The translations under genes and the position numbers were made by a program. Shown here in pieces: positions 11,501 to 23,243 of a DNA stretch of 64,000 nucleotides. The notes below the pieces were generated by a model, which was given only the letters and a program-made list of their open reading frames with translations, was not told the origin of the DNA and did not search any database. Origin of the DNA: Primula veris (Eukaryota > Streptophyta > Magnoliopsida > Ericales > Primulaceae); the NCBI GenBank assembly GCA_963682055.1, contig OY821744.1, positions 21,552,967-21,616,966 of the forward strand. The letters run 5' to 3'. Position 1 is the stretch's first letter. The number at the start of each line of letters is the position of its first letter.

Positions 11501-14500
11501 AAAAATTCTCAGTCTACCAAACAGGAACATAACTTTTAGGTGAAATTTCTAATGAGTATATTTATTAAGGATAGCCGAACCAGCTCGATGTTAGGCAATC
11601 CTCTTGATATTGTTATTTGACACTTTTTTTGTTACTGTCAGAAAATGGATCAAAACAAGGACCTCTGTCCACCCTGGCTTTTGTGCAACAGTATTGCAGA
11701 AGTTGCGATGCAAGCAGATAACGCTGAGCTGGCATATTGTGCTCTAGAATATATGGCTAAATGGATGGCTAAGGGGGAGAAATCAAGGCCCAAAGTTTTT
11801 TTATCTGCCGAAGAAGGCCTTGTTGTTGCCACTCTAGGAACAGCTGGCAGGACTTATAACACTAAATTACTCGACGGATCATGGTCTATTCTTAAACGAT
11901 CATTGCGGCAAAAAAAAGTTCCGAATCCCGAGACTTATATTGCGAAGTTATATGCGCAAGCTTTATTGGGGAATTTACAGAGCGCGTTTGGTACCCTTCA
12001 CGAGTTTGAGACTGCTTATTCAAACTCTAGAGAAGAAGTTAAAGAGGATCTATTTTCTCCATTTACCTCTTTATATCCACTCGTTTTAGCTTGCTCCAAG
12101 AATGGCTTCACGACTTTAGATTCGGTATATTCCCAATCCGTGATTTAGAAACTCTGTGCTATTTGTTAAATATATTCAAAGATATCAACTGCTTGTTTGG
12201 AAGAGTCCTATTACTGTTTGTCTTTCTGGTTACAAGTCCAATCTAAAACAAACCCTAATTATGTGCTATTTGTTAAATATATAGTTCAAAGATATCAACT
12301 GCTTGTTTGGAAGAGTCCTATTAATGTTTGTATTTCTGGTTACAAGTCCAGTCTAAAACAAACCTTAATTTTTTGCGCACTTGCTACGTTCTTTTTAGTA
12401 TTATGTGGTTAAATTAGATTGCCCACATGGCTTTCTACTTGCAAGTAAAAAGAAAGAAAGCCGGTAATTATATACTTATATATAAATATGGGATCAACCA
12501 ACACAAATTGCAACACCTGAACAATACAACACGAAGAAAACCATTGGCATCCACTAGTGCTCGGTGGGGCCTGTGGCTTAGCTGATAGTAGCTTTGTGGC
12601 TTTCAATGGATTTTTACATGTTTGTTGTTTTTAGTGATGTAATATATGTATACACACACACATGTATATATGTATATGTATATGCATATATATATATATA
12701 TGGGGGCAGTTCAAGGGACACCCATTTTGACACTCATGTACAAAAACGCTCCAAATCAAGATTTGGTTAATGCAGATCTCCACGGTTTCATGACAGGAAT
12801 ACAAATATGGGTATTTTTTTTTTTTCCGAGATGTATAATTGCATGTATTGGAAATTATGGTAAATTATGGTAAATCCAATACATGCAATTATACATCTCG
12901 GAAAAAAAAACAAGACGCATATTTGTCTTCCCGTCGTGAAACCGTGGAGATCTGCATTAACCAAATCTTGATTTGAAGCATTTTCCATGGGGGTGTCAAA
13001 AATGGGTGTCCCTTGAACCCACTTCCCCCCCCCCCCCCCCCCCCCCCCCATATATATACGTATATATATAACAAGCTACCAAATACGCCCTAGAGTTGTC
13101 CTTCATTTTTGTGAAGTCGTATAAATAAGAGTAAACCAAAAACAATATCCTCGTTTTAGGTCTTTCTTTGATGAATTCTTTCTTTCTTTTGTATAATTCT
13201 TTTTATACACTTCTCAGCATTGTCTAACAGACCTCTTATGTCTAAAACGCGACCTTCTGTAAAAGAAAAACACGCCTCATGTGAGTTGGAAAACAAACAT
13301 CCCTGCTATGCCGGTGGCGCCTTGTATTTAAGAGGAATATTTTCTTCTCTGTTATGTTTTCTTGACAAGTCCCGATCATGGTGCACAGCTTATCTTGTTT
13401 TCTTTTGTAACTTAAGCTATTAAAGTCTAAAAGACTAAAACTGTATAGTTACCATTTGTTGTTGTGTAGGTAGGTAGCTGGGTATTTTTTGTGCTAAGTG
13501 GATGCAACTCTTTTTGCTTGTGCAAGTTACCTTCAAGGTTTTTAGATTTCTTCTAATCTAGCATCAAGTCTCTTACTTTTGTTTGCGATCTTTTTTGTTT
13601 CTAGAGCTAACAGAATTTAGTTCCAAAGTAGGATTAGTATTACTAGAATAAGTTTAAGTTTTCACACACTATCTTGTACTGGTAATTAGTGTTGGACTTG
13701 GTATTGAATTTCGATTTGACCCGGTAACCATTTTTCATCAAAAAGTAACCAAAATATTTATTTCAGGTTTATTATCAACTGGAGAATTTGAGCAAACAAG
13801 CTGATCATCCTTACAGGTCTGTAGCTGCACTGAATTGTATCGTATTAGGTTGTGCAAACATTTGGGATGATGTACGCGCCTTCCAAACTTTTGAAGCAAT
13901 AAGTGATTCTTTTAAGTTGACCCCGAATATCCACTCCTACAACGCTCTTATATCTGTATTTGGGAAGCTTAAAAAGGTAAAATTTTCAAAGCTTTAAGGA
14001 GCTAATTGCTTGTTTACTCCCTCCCTCACAAGTCACATCACACGCATACACCTGAATATACATATGCACAGATGTTGACTTCTGATAAAAGGAAAAAAGA
14101 GGAATAGCAACTCTGCAAAATACATTTGCAAGCTTGAGTATGTTAAGTGGACACATTTCTAGTGTGTTTTTTGAATTTTTCTTTGTTGGAAGTTTTGTAG
14201 TGTTATCTTCATACTACACCCTTGCCTGGATTTCATAGTTGTCTGGTTACTTTGACAATCTATACTGAAATATGTGTCCGTCATTTGTTAAGAGTCTCTC
14301 TGTTCTTGGGATTCTGCTGTTCACACCGTACAAAGTTCTCAAGAATTAGATCTCACTCTCTTTTTAACTTTGCCTTTAAATACAGTGTCTCCTACTCTCG
14401 TTAGTCTCTAATCTCCATAATGTGAAGTAATAAGTTTGCATATACTTGATATGCCTTTCTATAATATTTTTGTCAATTAACTAACTGTTGTCGAGCAGAG

Positions 14501-14910
14501 AGACGAAGCTTTGAAGGTGTTCACACACTTGATTAGTGTGGGTGTTAAGCCAAACGTGATGACATATTCTCTGCTTGTTGATGTTCATTTGGGTGAGAGA
14601 GATGTAAAAGCTGCTCTCTCTGTTATTGACGAGATGGTAATTGCAGTCTTTTAACTTTATTGTGTATTTATATAGTAATGTAAATTATTCTTTCAAGCCT
14701 ACTAACTGTTCAAAATTCCAGCAGGTAAGTCAAGGGTTTGAATCATCAAGAGAAATGTTGAAAAAAATTAGGAGGAGATGTATCCGAGAGATGGACTATA
14801 AGAGTAATGACCTAGTAGAGTTGGTGGCCAAAAAGTTCAAAATTCGCTTGGGCCAAGAGACTCGTCGAGACTTGCTTTTTAATCTGAACTACGGCGCTAA
14901 TTATGAATGA
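5587..14910 (+). CDS. mitochondrial-type PPR protein, six exons
   Basis: Predicted exons are 5587-6167, 9562-9784, 11642-12124, 13767-13976, 14499-14636 and about 14725-14910. They join in frame with GT-AG borders to about 606 aa. The ATG at 5587 has a strong plant context (aacaATGGCG). The N-terminus (MASSLSLLTKPHRSLISLL, then Ser/Arg-rich) looks like a mitochondrial presequence. Helical-pair repeats follow, for example PNTASFNLVLKAMSRAKEIQ at about residue 170 and TPNIHSYNALISVFGKLKK and KPNVMTYSLLVDVHLGERD near the C-terminus, the 35-residue PPR pattern. PPR proteins bind organelle RNA. The sequence reminds me of Arabidopsis At1g26460 (from memory). No frame damage is seen despite introns full of transposons. 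The last acceptor could instead be 3 bp upstream, adding one Gln. Confidence 0.87.
6620..6842. mobile_element. Stowaway MITE in PPR intron 1
   Basis: Terminal inverted repeats 'ctccctccgtcccataataa' and its inverse 'ttatgggacggagggag' are flanked on both sides by TA (6618-6619 and 6843-6844). Length is 223 bp. This is a textbook Stowaway structure. It lies inside intron 1 of the PPR gene, so the ORF reading across it is not real. Confidence 0.92.
6861..7170 (+). repeat. imperfect direct duplication in PPR intron 1
   Basis: Blocks 'tgttctaaa.(g)ccaagtc', 'aggcgggatcaggcactagg', 'ctaccta', and 'gaacactgggtttatta' in the first copy recur in order about 170 bp downstream ('tgttctaaacagcaagtc', 'aggcgggattaggcactaga', 'caaccta', 'gaacattgggtttatta'). 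The unit also includes 'tagttttctttt(g/a)ttttccgctt', of which a third partial copy occurs at about 6592. Intron-internal, no coding role. Confidence 0.6.
7372..7490. mobile_element. possible small hAT-like MITE
   Basis: The segment begins 'caggggcgga' and ends 'ggcaacccctg', short inverted termini of the CAGGGG class seen in hAT-type MITEs. I did not find a convincing 8-bp target duplication, so this is tentative. Nearby, 'aaaggcacaaacttt' occurs several times between 7495 and 7890. Confidence 0.3.
8285..8760 (+). mobile_element. Ty1-copia 3' remnant: RNase H end, polypurine tract, LTR
   Basis: The 64-residue frame at 8299-8493 reads LAKNPVQHDKMKHVEIDREF then LQVADMLTKALSR, the usual C-terminal end of copia RNase H. 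It is followed at 8508-8519 by the polypurine tract 'cttgagggggag' and then an LTR start 'tgtgaaattatag' at 8520. The LTR-like part contains a 'tatataaagg' TATA region (about 8673) and ends somewhere before 8760. Everything upstream of RNase H has been lost. It sits in PPR intron 1 in the same orientation as the gene. Confidence 0.75.
9955..11215. mobile_element. non-autonomous MULE with 9-bp target duplication, in PPR intron 2
   Basis: Both ends carry the terminal motif GAG(A/T)AACACTATGG(A/T)AAACC in inverted orientation (9955 rightwards, 11215 leftwards). The 9-bp sequence 'atagaaata' flanks it directly at 9946-9954 and 11216-11224. A 9-bp duplication is the hallmark of Mutator-like elements. 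The 1,261-bp interior is AT-rich and shows no transposase or recognisable captured gene. The exons of the PPR gene on both sides remain intact. Confidence 0.85.
12155..12372 (+). repeat. two tandem ~107-bp copies beside PPR exon 3
   Basis: The unit beginning 'tgtgctatttgttaaatata' at 12155 is repeated from 12262 with few differences ('gatatcaactgcttgtttgg' and 'ggttacaagtcca' in both). It starts 31 bp after the exon 3 donor at 12125. The duplication lies wholly within intron 3. Confidence 0.9.
12702..13049. mobile_element. foldback/long-TIR element with poly-C end in PPR intron 3
   Basis: The left arm (from 'gggggcagttcaagggacac') and right arm (ending 'gtgtcccttgaacccacttc' plus 25 C) are long inverted repeats of about 150 bp. 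Both contain 'aaatcaagatttggttaatg' and 'cagatctccacggtttc', and they meet at a short loop near 12855-12870. The element is bounded by (TA)n tracts on both sides, so the target duplication cannot be resolved. ORFs reading through it are inverted-repeat artefacts. Confidence 0.8.
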
Positions 14911-16655
14911 ATGTCATGTAAGTGCCATAATGCAAACGAGGACATATTTTTGTCATATTAGCTAGGAGACAAGGTAGGCCTTGTGCTTTGTTGAATGTAA
15001 TTTAAGCATTGTCATGCATAGGGCTTGAGGAAAGTTTCAGTTTAAACAATGTAATTTCCTTTTCTTCCTGTCCCTGTTAAGTTTTGAATGTGTCTTGCAA
15101 TCATGGGTAATAAGCAGATATGTAAAGTTTCTTATTTTTTTTTAGTATATTAAGATTAAAGATTTTCATTTTCAATCAACCTACTTATTTAACTCTTCTA
15201 AGTGTTCTTATATTGTGGTAAAAGTTTCATGATTTTTCGAGGTTATTTTTTCTTCAGGTTTGCTTGTATCGGGACATCAGGCCCTTTGTATTCGGTCATT
15301 GATTAATTCACATTTTTATTCTTTGGTATATTATATTTAGTGGTTGTTTGAAGTTTAGCAAATGGTGAAAGACCAGCTATTTCCGCATTGAAGTAGTTTA
15401 TGAAATTTGTCCTAATTTAAAAAAGAGCAAGGGAGAGCGAAATGTTATCAGTAGTAAATCTAAGGTTTTTTATTGGAGGATTTTGTATCATTGCAACTCT
15501 TCCACCTTTCCTTTCTGGAATTTTGTCATTTCAAAAAAATTAAGATGTACTATGTATTATTACTACGTGGAAGCTTATACCATGGGCGGAATCATGCGAT
15601 GATTAAGTCCTTGTAGTGCCAACTCTAGAATATTTGGGATACAACTTGAAACTTCTGACTTGTTTGAGCTGGAAAACCTGAAAATTTACTTACATGGGAC
15701 ATTCGAATATAGTACATCAGTATAAAAGAAATAGAAAAGGTGAGTTTAACAAACTGTAACTCTACGTCTCTACCCAAAGCTCAAAGTATTTGGTGTTGTA
15801 GCTTGTAGCTGATCTGCAAGTTCTTATCTGGTCTTAATGATCTACCCTGGAATGTTATTTGTGAATTTTAACACGGTAACACGTACTTTGTGAAGTTTTT
15901 TTTTTTCCTAATGCGGACCGTTGCCTTTTCGAGACTACATTAATCATAGTTGCTAACTCGGAAAATGGGAAACGCAACCTAAATTTTTGTGTGAAATGGA
16001 GAGTGCCGGTATAGTTAATAATTTAGAAAATGTGACTTTTATAAAATTTACTTAAATTTATGAAACTCGTAATAATGTAAACAAATGCTCAGTTTCTTAA
16101 AATTTACTATATAATAGCTAAATTTTGTAATTTATTTAAAAGGTATATATTTTCTTTTAGTAACTTCATTTCCACACGTTATAATGCATTTTTTTTTTTC
16201 ATTACAGAAAATATTATTGTAAAATTTCTTGTAAATTTTGTTGCAAACTTTCCTGTTCATATTAATGGAAGTTCAATAAACATTATTTAAGATTTTACGA
16301 TGTTTACTTCAGTGTCCAAACTATTTTTCCAGAATTATGAAAGAACATCGTCTTTGTTTCAGAAACACGTTTCCGGTTGTCCAAACTATTTTAATGCGAC
16401 ACCTTTGTGGCTTTGAGGTTATAATTGTAACTTCATAAAATAATATTTACACTCTTATATTTTACCATTTCCCAAATATATTAATAAAGGTTGGATGGAG
16501 TACAACACACTCAACAGGGCAGGGCACAAGAGATTGATCTCTAATATATATAATAAAAAAAACTATATACGATGAACTGTATCACAATAGATATTGAATG
16601 GCCTGGCCACGTTACCCGTTGAGGAAAAAAATCGATATTGCGAAAACTATATGAG
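14911..16655. other. PPR 3' flank and intergenic DNA, no further gene seen
   Basis: The first few hundred bases after the stop at 14910 are the likely 3' UTR; the polyadenylation site was not fixed. The rest is AT-rich with T runs and short stop-filled frames. No RNA gene or clear element end was recognised. Confidence 0.5.
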
Positions 16656-16659
16656 AGCA

Positions 16660-17345
16660 TCCACATCAGTTTGCTTACACTTTTTTTTTCATATTAGGAG
16701 CGTCTCAACCCAAGTCCACTAAGTCATAGACCTGAGACAAAAAAAAAAGTTTTTTTTGCTAATCGGCCTTGGGCAAACAAATAATAATTTGAACTGGGCA
16801 TTGGGCAACCAGTACTGTTGGGCCGCCTCTGCTCATATTTAAGGTAATTAACATCACTTTTATATTATTATAATAACAATTTAATTTTATACATTTTTCA
16901 GCTTGGATATCATCAAATTTATTATCATAACTAAATATTACTATATTTTAATATACTTCTATCAATTATTTTCAACCAAAATTAATTTACTAGAGCAACC
17001 ACATTAAACAACTTACAAGTTTTATCGTATTTAAAGTAAAAAGTACACTTTTACAACTTATAATTAAACGTTTTGGTTTATATAAATTATTAGTTTTTTT
17101 ATCAATTTCTCTATCAAAACTATACGACTCATCTTTTTGTTATTTTATTAATTTATATGTGAAAATTACAAATAAATGAGAGACAATAAGAGAAAATTAA
17201 GAAAACGAAATTATTATTTTAATTATAAGGGAACATCTTGATCTCTTATATTCGAGTGATATTTGAGTTCATGTAAATTTAAGATAATGGATAGTGTGTA
17301 TAATTTTAGAACAATCTGCTCATATTTAAGGTAAATGAGTCATAT
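16660..17345. mobile_element. MITE cluster, inverse relative of 4815-5350
   Basis: From about 16980 ('ttactagagcaaccacatta') to about 17345 the sequence mirrors 4815-5178: 'aacttataattaaacg', 'atgagagacaataagagaaa' and 'gggaacatcttgatctctta' are inverse counterparts. A second terminal-like 'gagcatccacatcagtttgc' occurs at 16664, and 'ctgctcatatttaaggta' occurs twice (about 16830 and 17318). This suggests one element nested within or beside another. No coding content. Confidence 0.5.
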
Positions 17346-17479
17346 AATAAAACTAATGCGAGTGCTGACAAACTAGGTAGCAGTGTATCTTAAGTTTACA
17401 TCAAATTACTCAGAGTTATTTTGTGACGTGATCCCATTAAATGAACTAGAATTCTTAATAATAATAGTATAAAGTACTA

Positions 17480-17759
17480 TTCTATCCGTACCTAATTAAT
17501 TGTGCATTATTTCATATTGGCTTATTTCAAAATAAGTGTCCGCGTTTTCAATATGGTAATTCTAATGCAACAAATTTACTCGATTACCCTTTATATATTT
17601 ACCATTTATAACTATAATAATTTTTAGTAAAAAACTTACCGGCATTAATTTTAATTATGATATTTACAACGACAATATTAATAATTTATGTATCAAAATT
17701 TAATATGCTTAAAAAATAACAATTTATAAGAGATACATTTAAAAAATGAACGGATAGAG
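17480..17759. mobile_element. Stowaway-like MITE, copy 2 (same family as 2699)
   Basis: Flanked by TA at 17478-17479 and 17760-17761. Termini read 'ttctatccgtacctaatt' and the inverse of 'aatgaacggatagag'. The interior matches 2699-2966 ('tgtccgcgttttcaatatgg', 'aacaaatttactc', 'attatgatatttacaa', 'atgtatcaaaatttaatat'), with one extra ~20-bp block near 17515. Confidence 0.75.
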
Positions 17760-18282
17760 TATTTATTAATATTAATTTAAGTGGATATAAATAAAGAGCC
17801 AGTATTTTAAGATTTAGCAAATAACAATGAAGAAAAAGGCAAATATGAACTACTATGGTGTCTGTGCCTGAAGTGGGGACCCATTCCATTATTTCTACTT
17901 TCATGTAAGTATTAACCAAGTGTGGTAAAGGCCTAACCATAGACATGAGTTAATGACCGTTTGTTTAACCAGTGAGTGCTCACTTCTCAATGAAAAGCTC
18001 CCACTCCTAACTCAAAACACTTGCCCAGGAAAACATACTTTAATGAGTTGAAAAGGACCATTTTTATATACTGTATTACATTACAAATAAATTACTAATT
18101 CTAAAAACTGGATGAAATAGAAAAAAAAAAGAGTAACAATACTCTCTCATTTCCATCACTGCCTTTTCATTTCATTATTCATCACTTCAGTCACCTACCA
18201 TTTCACTTATAGCTAACTCTCTACAAGTAGCTTATTTTTCTTCCCCTTCCTCCTACTCATTTATTTCAATCTTGAACAAATT

Positions 18283-21200
18283 ATGGCCAATGTTTTGGGG
18301 TTTTTAATGATTCTCTTGGCAATCACCAGTCACTCAAGTAAGGCCTAACCTTTTTGTTTTAAATGCCTATTAATTTTGTACCACCATTACCTATTTCTCA
18401 ACCTATCTTTACACACTACTACTTCATGTAAAAAAAACTTTTATAATTATATTGAGGAATATTTGTTTTCATGCATAGTTACCTCTAACTTAAAGCTAAT
18501 CTGAACTTGGATGATCTGATCTGTTATTAATCAATATATTTTTTTTGTTTAGTTTTAAACCTTTTGTAGGTATTACTATTAGAAAGAATTTCTTTTTGTT
18601 ACAGTATTTTTAAAAGGAAAAACTTAAAAAGAGTCTGAGATGGGTTGTCAGCAGAAAAAAATTTAAACACCCTTTTATCACTTCTTTCTCATCTCTTGTT
18701 TTTAAGGTCATTTAAATTAAGCCAAAATTAAGTTGGTTGATCTATCCCTCTACTGTTTATCATTAAGTATTTATTTTAATCTTTTTAGACTTTTGTCGTT
18801 GCTACATTACCAAAGAACTTTTTTTTGTAGTATATATAATTATTATTTTTGTAAGTAAAACCTTAAAAACCTGAATTTAGGGATGGGCTTCACCAATTGT
18901 TTTCTTGAGAACCCTTTTTAGCACTTATTTGTCATTTCTGGCTTTTTTGTTTTCATGCATATATTTTAGTTAAAGCTGAAACGAACTTGGTTTGGGATGA
19001 TCAGATATATATTTTTCATTTATTACTCACAAGTCACAAGTATATAATATATCTTCATAAATATAAATGTTAAATGTTTTCGGAATTTTTATAGGTGCTA
19101 CAACATACTGTGTATGTAAAGATGGGGTGGGTGAGTCAGCTCTTCAAAAGGACATAGATTATGCATGTGGAAATGGAGCTAACTGTTCCCCTATCAAAGA
19201 GAAAGGGGTTTGTTATAACCCTAATACAGTTAAAGACCATTGTAACTATGCTGTGAATAGCTACTATCAGAACAAGGGACAATCTGTTGGGAGCTGTGAT
19301 TTTGCTGGCACTGCTGTTACCGCTCAAACTCTCTCAGGTTATTCCAGCTCAATCAAGTTTCTTATGCCCTGTTTGGCTGCAACTTTAGGCCAATAAGCTG
19401 ACTCAAATAGACTGTGAAAAAATTCCTAGCTTTTTCCAACTTTCAAAGCCAAAATAACTTAGGTCGATCAGCCAAATTGCACCAAATAAGCCTTATAATC
19501 GTCCGTTCAATGAGTAAAGCTTTCATTACTAATAAGTCTACCTCAGAATTTTTCTGGCTTTCTAGGGCTAGTTAAACCTTAGTACTGATATCATGATACT
19601 ACTCTTAGCCTTTTTAATTTAGAAAGTCAAAATAGTTCAGTTTTAAACTGACCATCCATCCAAACTTACTGCATTTATCGGGAAACGAACAAATAACCGG
19701 AGCTTTAGGCTGCATCAAACGAGCCATATAATCATCCAAAATGGTTATAGTTTTTATCTTTTTTTAGGAGTCTACTAATTTGTGATCTTCTGTTTGCTCC
19801 TTGTGATTTGCAGGCCAAAGTTCTACTTGCGTTTACCCCACAAGTGCTAGGTTTGTTGCTCCCCTATCTTATCTTTTATGTTTGTTATTGTTTCGTTTTC
19901 AAATAGATATTTTCCCTGCAACTTTTTTTTACCCATGTATGTAGAAAATCTGTTTTCAAGATATTCCACTACCCCATTTACAATATTTTCCACATCTTTT
20001 TTCTATGAAACTGAAAGTCTACATCTTTCTTGTGTGAGGATAGTTCTCCAGCCTGAGACTTAACTGCTTACCCAAGTTATTTTTTGTTTTCAACTGTTTC
20101 CTTACGATAGACTAGGGAAAAGTTTTCTTTATGATTTAGAGTTAACTAAGAGAATTCTCTCAGGTAGTCAATACCAGTGTTTGAAAAGGCGAAATCTGAG
20201 CTAAAGTGTTTTTGCAAGAGCTCCGCTAAAGCGAATAAAGCATAAGCTTTAAGCGGCCTAAAAAGCGCAAAAGCGAGCTTTTAAAGCTTTTTTTTAACCT
20301 TTGAATCAAGCTTTGAGTCGAGTTTTATTACTACGAAGCCTGCTTTTTAAAACAGTGGTCAATACTCCTATTTAGGCATTGTACTTCCGTCTTAGTTTAT
20401 AAAAGCTTACTACAGTTCAAACTATTTAATCCTGAGAAAGGATGTTACAATCTTAGAAACATATATCAGGTATATCACAATTGTTTCATTTATCGTGTTT
20501 ATTAACTTATAGTATGTGATATTATGTAAATAATTTAGAAAAAGGGGAATGGTATCTATTAAAATCTATATACTCATTGCTTTTAACAAACATAACCTTT
20601 CATCTTCAAAAATCAAAGTCTTTATTCTTGTCGATTTTATGTGTTTCATTTTTTGTATCTATATCGGCTATAGCTTTTAATATTATTGGGCATGACATTG
20701 TAAATAGATTTTAAAATGAGAACCCTTTTATGTATTAAAATTCATGCAATGATTATTTTGCAATTAAATACCTCCCTTTCCTTGGGAAGCAATAGTGCTT
20801 TTCAATTGTAAAGTAATTCTCATTTCTTTTCACGTCACTTGTAGTTTTTGATGATGCTCTCAAATGTAATTACAATGTGGAAACCCCAACTCGGCAGTAA
20901 TATGTCGTTAACACTAACCAGCAACCCGATACTGAATACCCAACACACATTTCCTTGTCTGAACTATCCAACACTAAAGAGACTAATTGAAAAGGTAAGC
21001 ATTTAACACTATAAATAGGAATATGTCTTTATTTTTCAAAAAAAATGTACTTGTTAACCAGTGCTATCTGCCGATTCTTAATGAAAGATTTTTAAAGCAC
21101 ACTGGTGGAACCCATGGATGGTGATTTTTAAATCGTAAGTCCTATGGTTTGGATGAAGATTATTATTTAATTTGGCATAACTCTGTCTAATAACTTGATT

Positions 21201-21535
21201 CTCAATCCTTGTAACTTAGAACATTCAAATCTGACGGACTATACAGTTTTTAATACGGTCAAGTGTATGCCTTTTGTTGTATATGATTATGAAAGCTAAC
21301 CACTATGTGTCTGATATGTTTATAATCTGTATGTTGTAGCGGCAGCACCACCCCAAGCACAGGCACAACATCAACCACACCAGGATCCAGCTCCAGCACC
21401 AGCTTTGGGATTTCACCCACCGGCAACCCAGATAGCAGCAGCGCAAACTCTCTCTCTCTCCACCAAACCTCTTGCTTGTTAGCTTGGCCTTTCACTCTAC
21501 TCACCCTCTTCCATTCCATTCTCTTGAGCACTTGA
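18283..21535 (+). CDS. X8-domain, GPI-anchored callose-binding-type protein
   Basis: Predicted exons are 18283-18337, 19095-19337, 19814-19850 and 21340-21535. All are in frame with GT-AG borders, giving 176 aa. Residues 1-18 form a signal peptide (MANVLGFLMILLAITSHS). Exon 2 opens the X8 domain (YCVCKDGVGESALQKDIDYAC, CSPIKEKGVCYNP, HCNYAVNSYYQ, SCDF), and exon 3 adds the last conserved Cys (STCVYPTSA). A Ser/Thr/Gly-rich linker follows, then a hydrophobic tail (LLAWPFTLLTLFHSILLST) typical of a GPI-anchor signal. X8 proteins of this layout (PDCB family) bind callose in the wall or at plasmodesmata. The tiny exon 3 (37 nt) supports the family assignment. The unspliced reading around 19067 lacks the signal peptide and is not the real start. 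Confidence 0.88.
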
Positions 21536-22887
21536 CGTCACGATAGATGATGATGTCGGGCCCATATTTTGCGATGTCAGCAATTAGTAAGCACGTGTGG
21601 GTACCTCCTCTCGTTAGGGTTTTTATTTTCTTCTTCATGGTGATTCATGTCATCTGAGAGAAGCTAGTTAATATGATGCTGCCTCTTGGGCTTTAGGTAC
21701 TTGATAGTGTTCTATTGTAGTATATCTGATATATCTATGAGAAGGCAGCAAATTTACTTCTTTATTTTCTCGCTCTTGATGATCATTTCCTACCTCCTTA
21801 ATCTAGATTTAATGCTTAGTTTATTTAATGTTCATGAGGATGATAAACTTTAGAGTTACTGATTTTGGCAAATGCTTCGGGTCCTCAAAGCACGCTAACC
21901 TTGAGGCGTGAGAGAATATCATGACAAACGGGGTGTTTGGTTCTAGCTTTGAAGCTACCTTTTTTTTTTAGGAAAGTAGCTTTGAAGCAACTTGGCATTT
22001 TTTTTTTTTTTTTTTGAAAAGAAATGAGAAGCTGTAAACTAGGCGTCACCACCACTATCACTATGCCCCTCTGATTACCAACTCTTTTGTTTCATAAAAT
22101 CTATAAAAACAGGCACCATGCTTATTGTATTTGTGGTACGTTATTAATAGTTGGGCGTCTCGGAAATTTGTTCACTAAACATAGTAGCCACATTCTCATC
22201 ACATTAACCATAGGCCCATAGTGTTATGTTAATTTCTGACTCTATATGATACAACCAAACAGACATAGTGGTTAACAACTTTTACATATTTCAATTAAAT
22301 TTATATTTATAATATATTGAACCCCATAAAAGGGGGTGTATTATTTATTAGAGGTTATCGGGCAAATGAGTTTTCTACGAGCATTTAAGTCTAAATTTTA
22401 GAACAAAATAGTATTCAAGTCTTGAATATTTATGAAAGGACTAAATAAACGCTATTTCTAAGGATACAGGAACAAATCATGTCACTATCTAACATGTCTT
22501 CGATGAGCTTTGAGGTGCTATGAGAGTCACAGTCACTACACTAATTTGCAATTTACAATTACATAGTAAACTAATTGCTAGAATATTTGAGTAACGCTAT
22601 TTGTATTTATAATACTTGGTAGTTTCTTAACATGTTAGTTTTTGGAGTGTAGTTGGAAAGTGCAGATGTTGGGTGGGAGCTTGAAGTCAAATCAATTTTT
22701 TCATTAGAGAAGTTTCGCCGGATAGTGCAATTTTTTATTCAACCGATACTCTTTTTCCAATAACTTATCATTTCTCTTTTCAGCATTCCGAATTTTCAAA
22801 CATTCTTTAGGGGGGAAAATAATAAATTAATATCTAACATTAGATTTTAACAACTTATGATCCAATCTATATACTTTTCTAAATTTA
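21536..22887. other. X8 gene 3' flank and repeat-poor intergenic DNA
   Basis: The 3' UTR of the X8 gene probably lies in the first 300 bases. Further on there are T/A runs at about 21960-22020, where 'agctttgaagc(t/a)ac' is duplicated. No ORF, RNA gene or clear transposon terminus was recognised. Confidence 0.5.
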
Positions 22888-22889
22888 TA

Positions 22890-23124
22890 TTCTTTCCGTT
22901 CCTATTTAATTGTCTATTACGAAATTACGTGCAATTTTGACCGGTCAAGAACTTGTATCAAAATTATCGGAATGAAAAATTTTAAAAGTTGATTATATAG
23001 TTTAAATGTTAAAGTTTATGACTAGATTTAAAAAAAAATCATTTCGACAAATTTGATACAAGTTATAAGCTGGTCAAAATTGCAGTTAGTTTCGTAATGA
23101 ATAATTAAATAAGAAGGGAGGGAG
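22890..23124. mobile_element. Stowaway-like MITE
   Basis: Inverted termini 'ttctttccgttcctatttaa' and the inverse of 'taaataagaagggagggag' extend over about 30 bp with a few mismatches. The element is flanked by TA (22888-22889 and 23125-23126). A second inner inverted block ('gaccggtcaagaacttgtat' against 'atacaagttataagctggtc') shows it can fold end to end. Length is 235 bp. Confidence 0.8.
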
Positions 23125-23243
23125 TATCAAACATTAATCCATTATTTTGAATCAACGCACTCTTGGTTCTTGCTGTTTTATTTTCTTATTTGAAAAATAC
23201 TATTTAACCATGTACTACCATTTTTTTATTAAGGTCTACTATT

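Noticed and set aside
12646..13074. Several overlapping frames on both strands
   Set aside because: They read the arms of a foldback element; both strands give similar peptides because the arms are inverse copies.
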